From NCBI GenBank assembly GCA_937927565.1, contig CALBDV010000626.1, positions 1-6,578 of the forward strand: a DNA stretch of 6,578 bases. Direction: 5' to 3'. Every line of letters begins with the position of its first letter. Position 1 is the stretch's first letter. This document shows, piece by piece, positions 6,494-6,578 of this stretch. Under the pieces are notes generated by a model. That model was not told where the DNA came from and did not search any database. It was given only the letters and a program-made list of their open reading frames with translations. The stretch is from an uncultured Holophagales bacterium. Lineage in GTDB: Bacteria; Acidobacteriota; Thermoanaerobaculia; UBA5066. A program made the translations under genes and the position numbers.

Positions 6494-6578
6494 CCCGGCG
6501 GCGTCCTACTCTCCCACACAGTTACCCGTGCAGTACCATGGGCTCTGAAGGGCTTAACTGCCGTGTTCGGAATGGGAA
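6494..6578 (-). rRNA. rrf: 5S ribosomal RNA, 3' part (runs off the window edge)
   Basis: The reverse strand contains conserved 5S blocks in the right order: CCATTCCGAACACGG (loop B/C region), CAGTTAAGCCCTTCAG, CATGGTACTGCACGGG, then GTGTGGGAGAGTAGG and GCCGCCGGGA at the 3' end. About 85 nt are present; a full molecule of about 115-120 nt would need roughly 30 more beyond base 6578. The mature 3' end is uncertain by a few bases. A strong terminator follows 11 nt downstream, so this is the last gene of an rRNA operon whose 23S and 16S should lie to the right. One base departs from the usual CCGATGGTA block (here CCCATGGTA). Confidence 0.95.

Noticed and set aside
6403..6519. N-terminal extension of the YfhO protein to an ATG at 6519
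   Set aside because: It would translate the rRNA terminator hairpin and part of 5S rRNA; a TTG in the U tract is rejected for the same reason.

Overview
This is a GC-rich (visually about 70%) bacterial chromosome segment. It holds one end of an rRNA operon next to a small type IV pilus-related locus. The host cannot be named from the sequence alone. High GC, a PilT-family ATPase, a type IV prepilin peptidase with an extended cytoplasmic loop, an NtrB/PilS-like kinase and a YfhO-type membrane protein would fit Acidobacteriota or another GC-rich diderm phylum, but this is a guess from gene style.

Layout. Bases 1-1028 (+) carry the 3' part of a PilT-family pilus retraction ATPase whose start lies outside the window. 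It converges, across a 27-nt gap, on a three-gene set transcribed leftward. In order of transcription these are a YfhO-family polytopic membrane protein (6402 to 4030), a prepilin peptidase/PilD-type protein (4033 to 2858) and a membrane sensor histidine kinase (2861 to 1056). Both junctions are 4-nt stop/start overlaps (ATGA at 4030-4033, GTGA at 2858-2861), so the three are almost certainly one translationally coupled operon. Upstream of it, on the same strand, are the 3' end of a 5S rRNA (6494-6578, running off the edge) and its strong intrinsic terminator (6449-6482). The operon therefore starts immediately behind an rrn operon. No stretch over 300 nt lacks a gene; the longest non-coding part is the roughly 90 nt between yfhO and 5S.

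How the genes may work together. The prepilin peptidase would cleave and N-methylate type IV pilin-like precursors at the inner membrane, and the PilT-like ATPase would power pilus disassembly. The kinase has the architecture of PilS/NtrB-like sensors and may regulate pilus or surface functions, but no response regulator is present. The YfhO protein looks like a membrane glycosyl-transfer (GT-C-like) or lipid-linked sugar protein. Its coupling to the peptidase suggests, but does not prove, a role in modifying a surface or pilus product.

The points most worth a second look are an insertion of about 120 residues in the prepilin peptidase, substitutions at two normally conserved motifs of the PilT-like ATPase, and the YfhO-peptidase-kinase coupling. 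I see no CRISPR array, mobile element, tRNA or clearly novel defence-type system.
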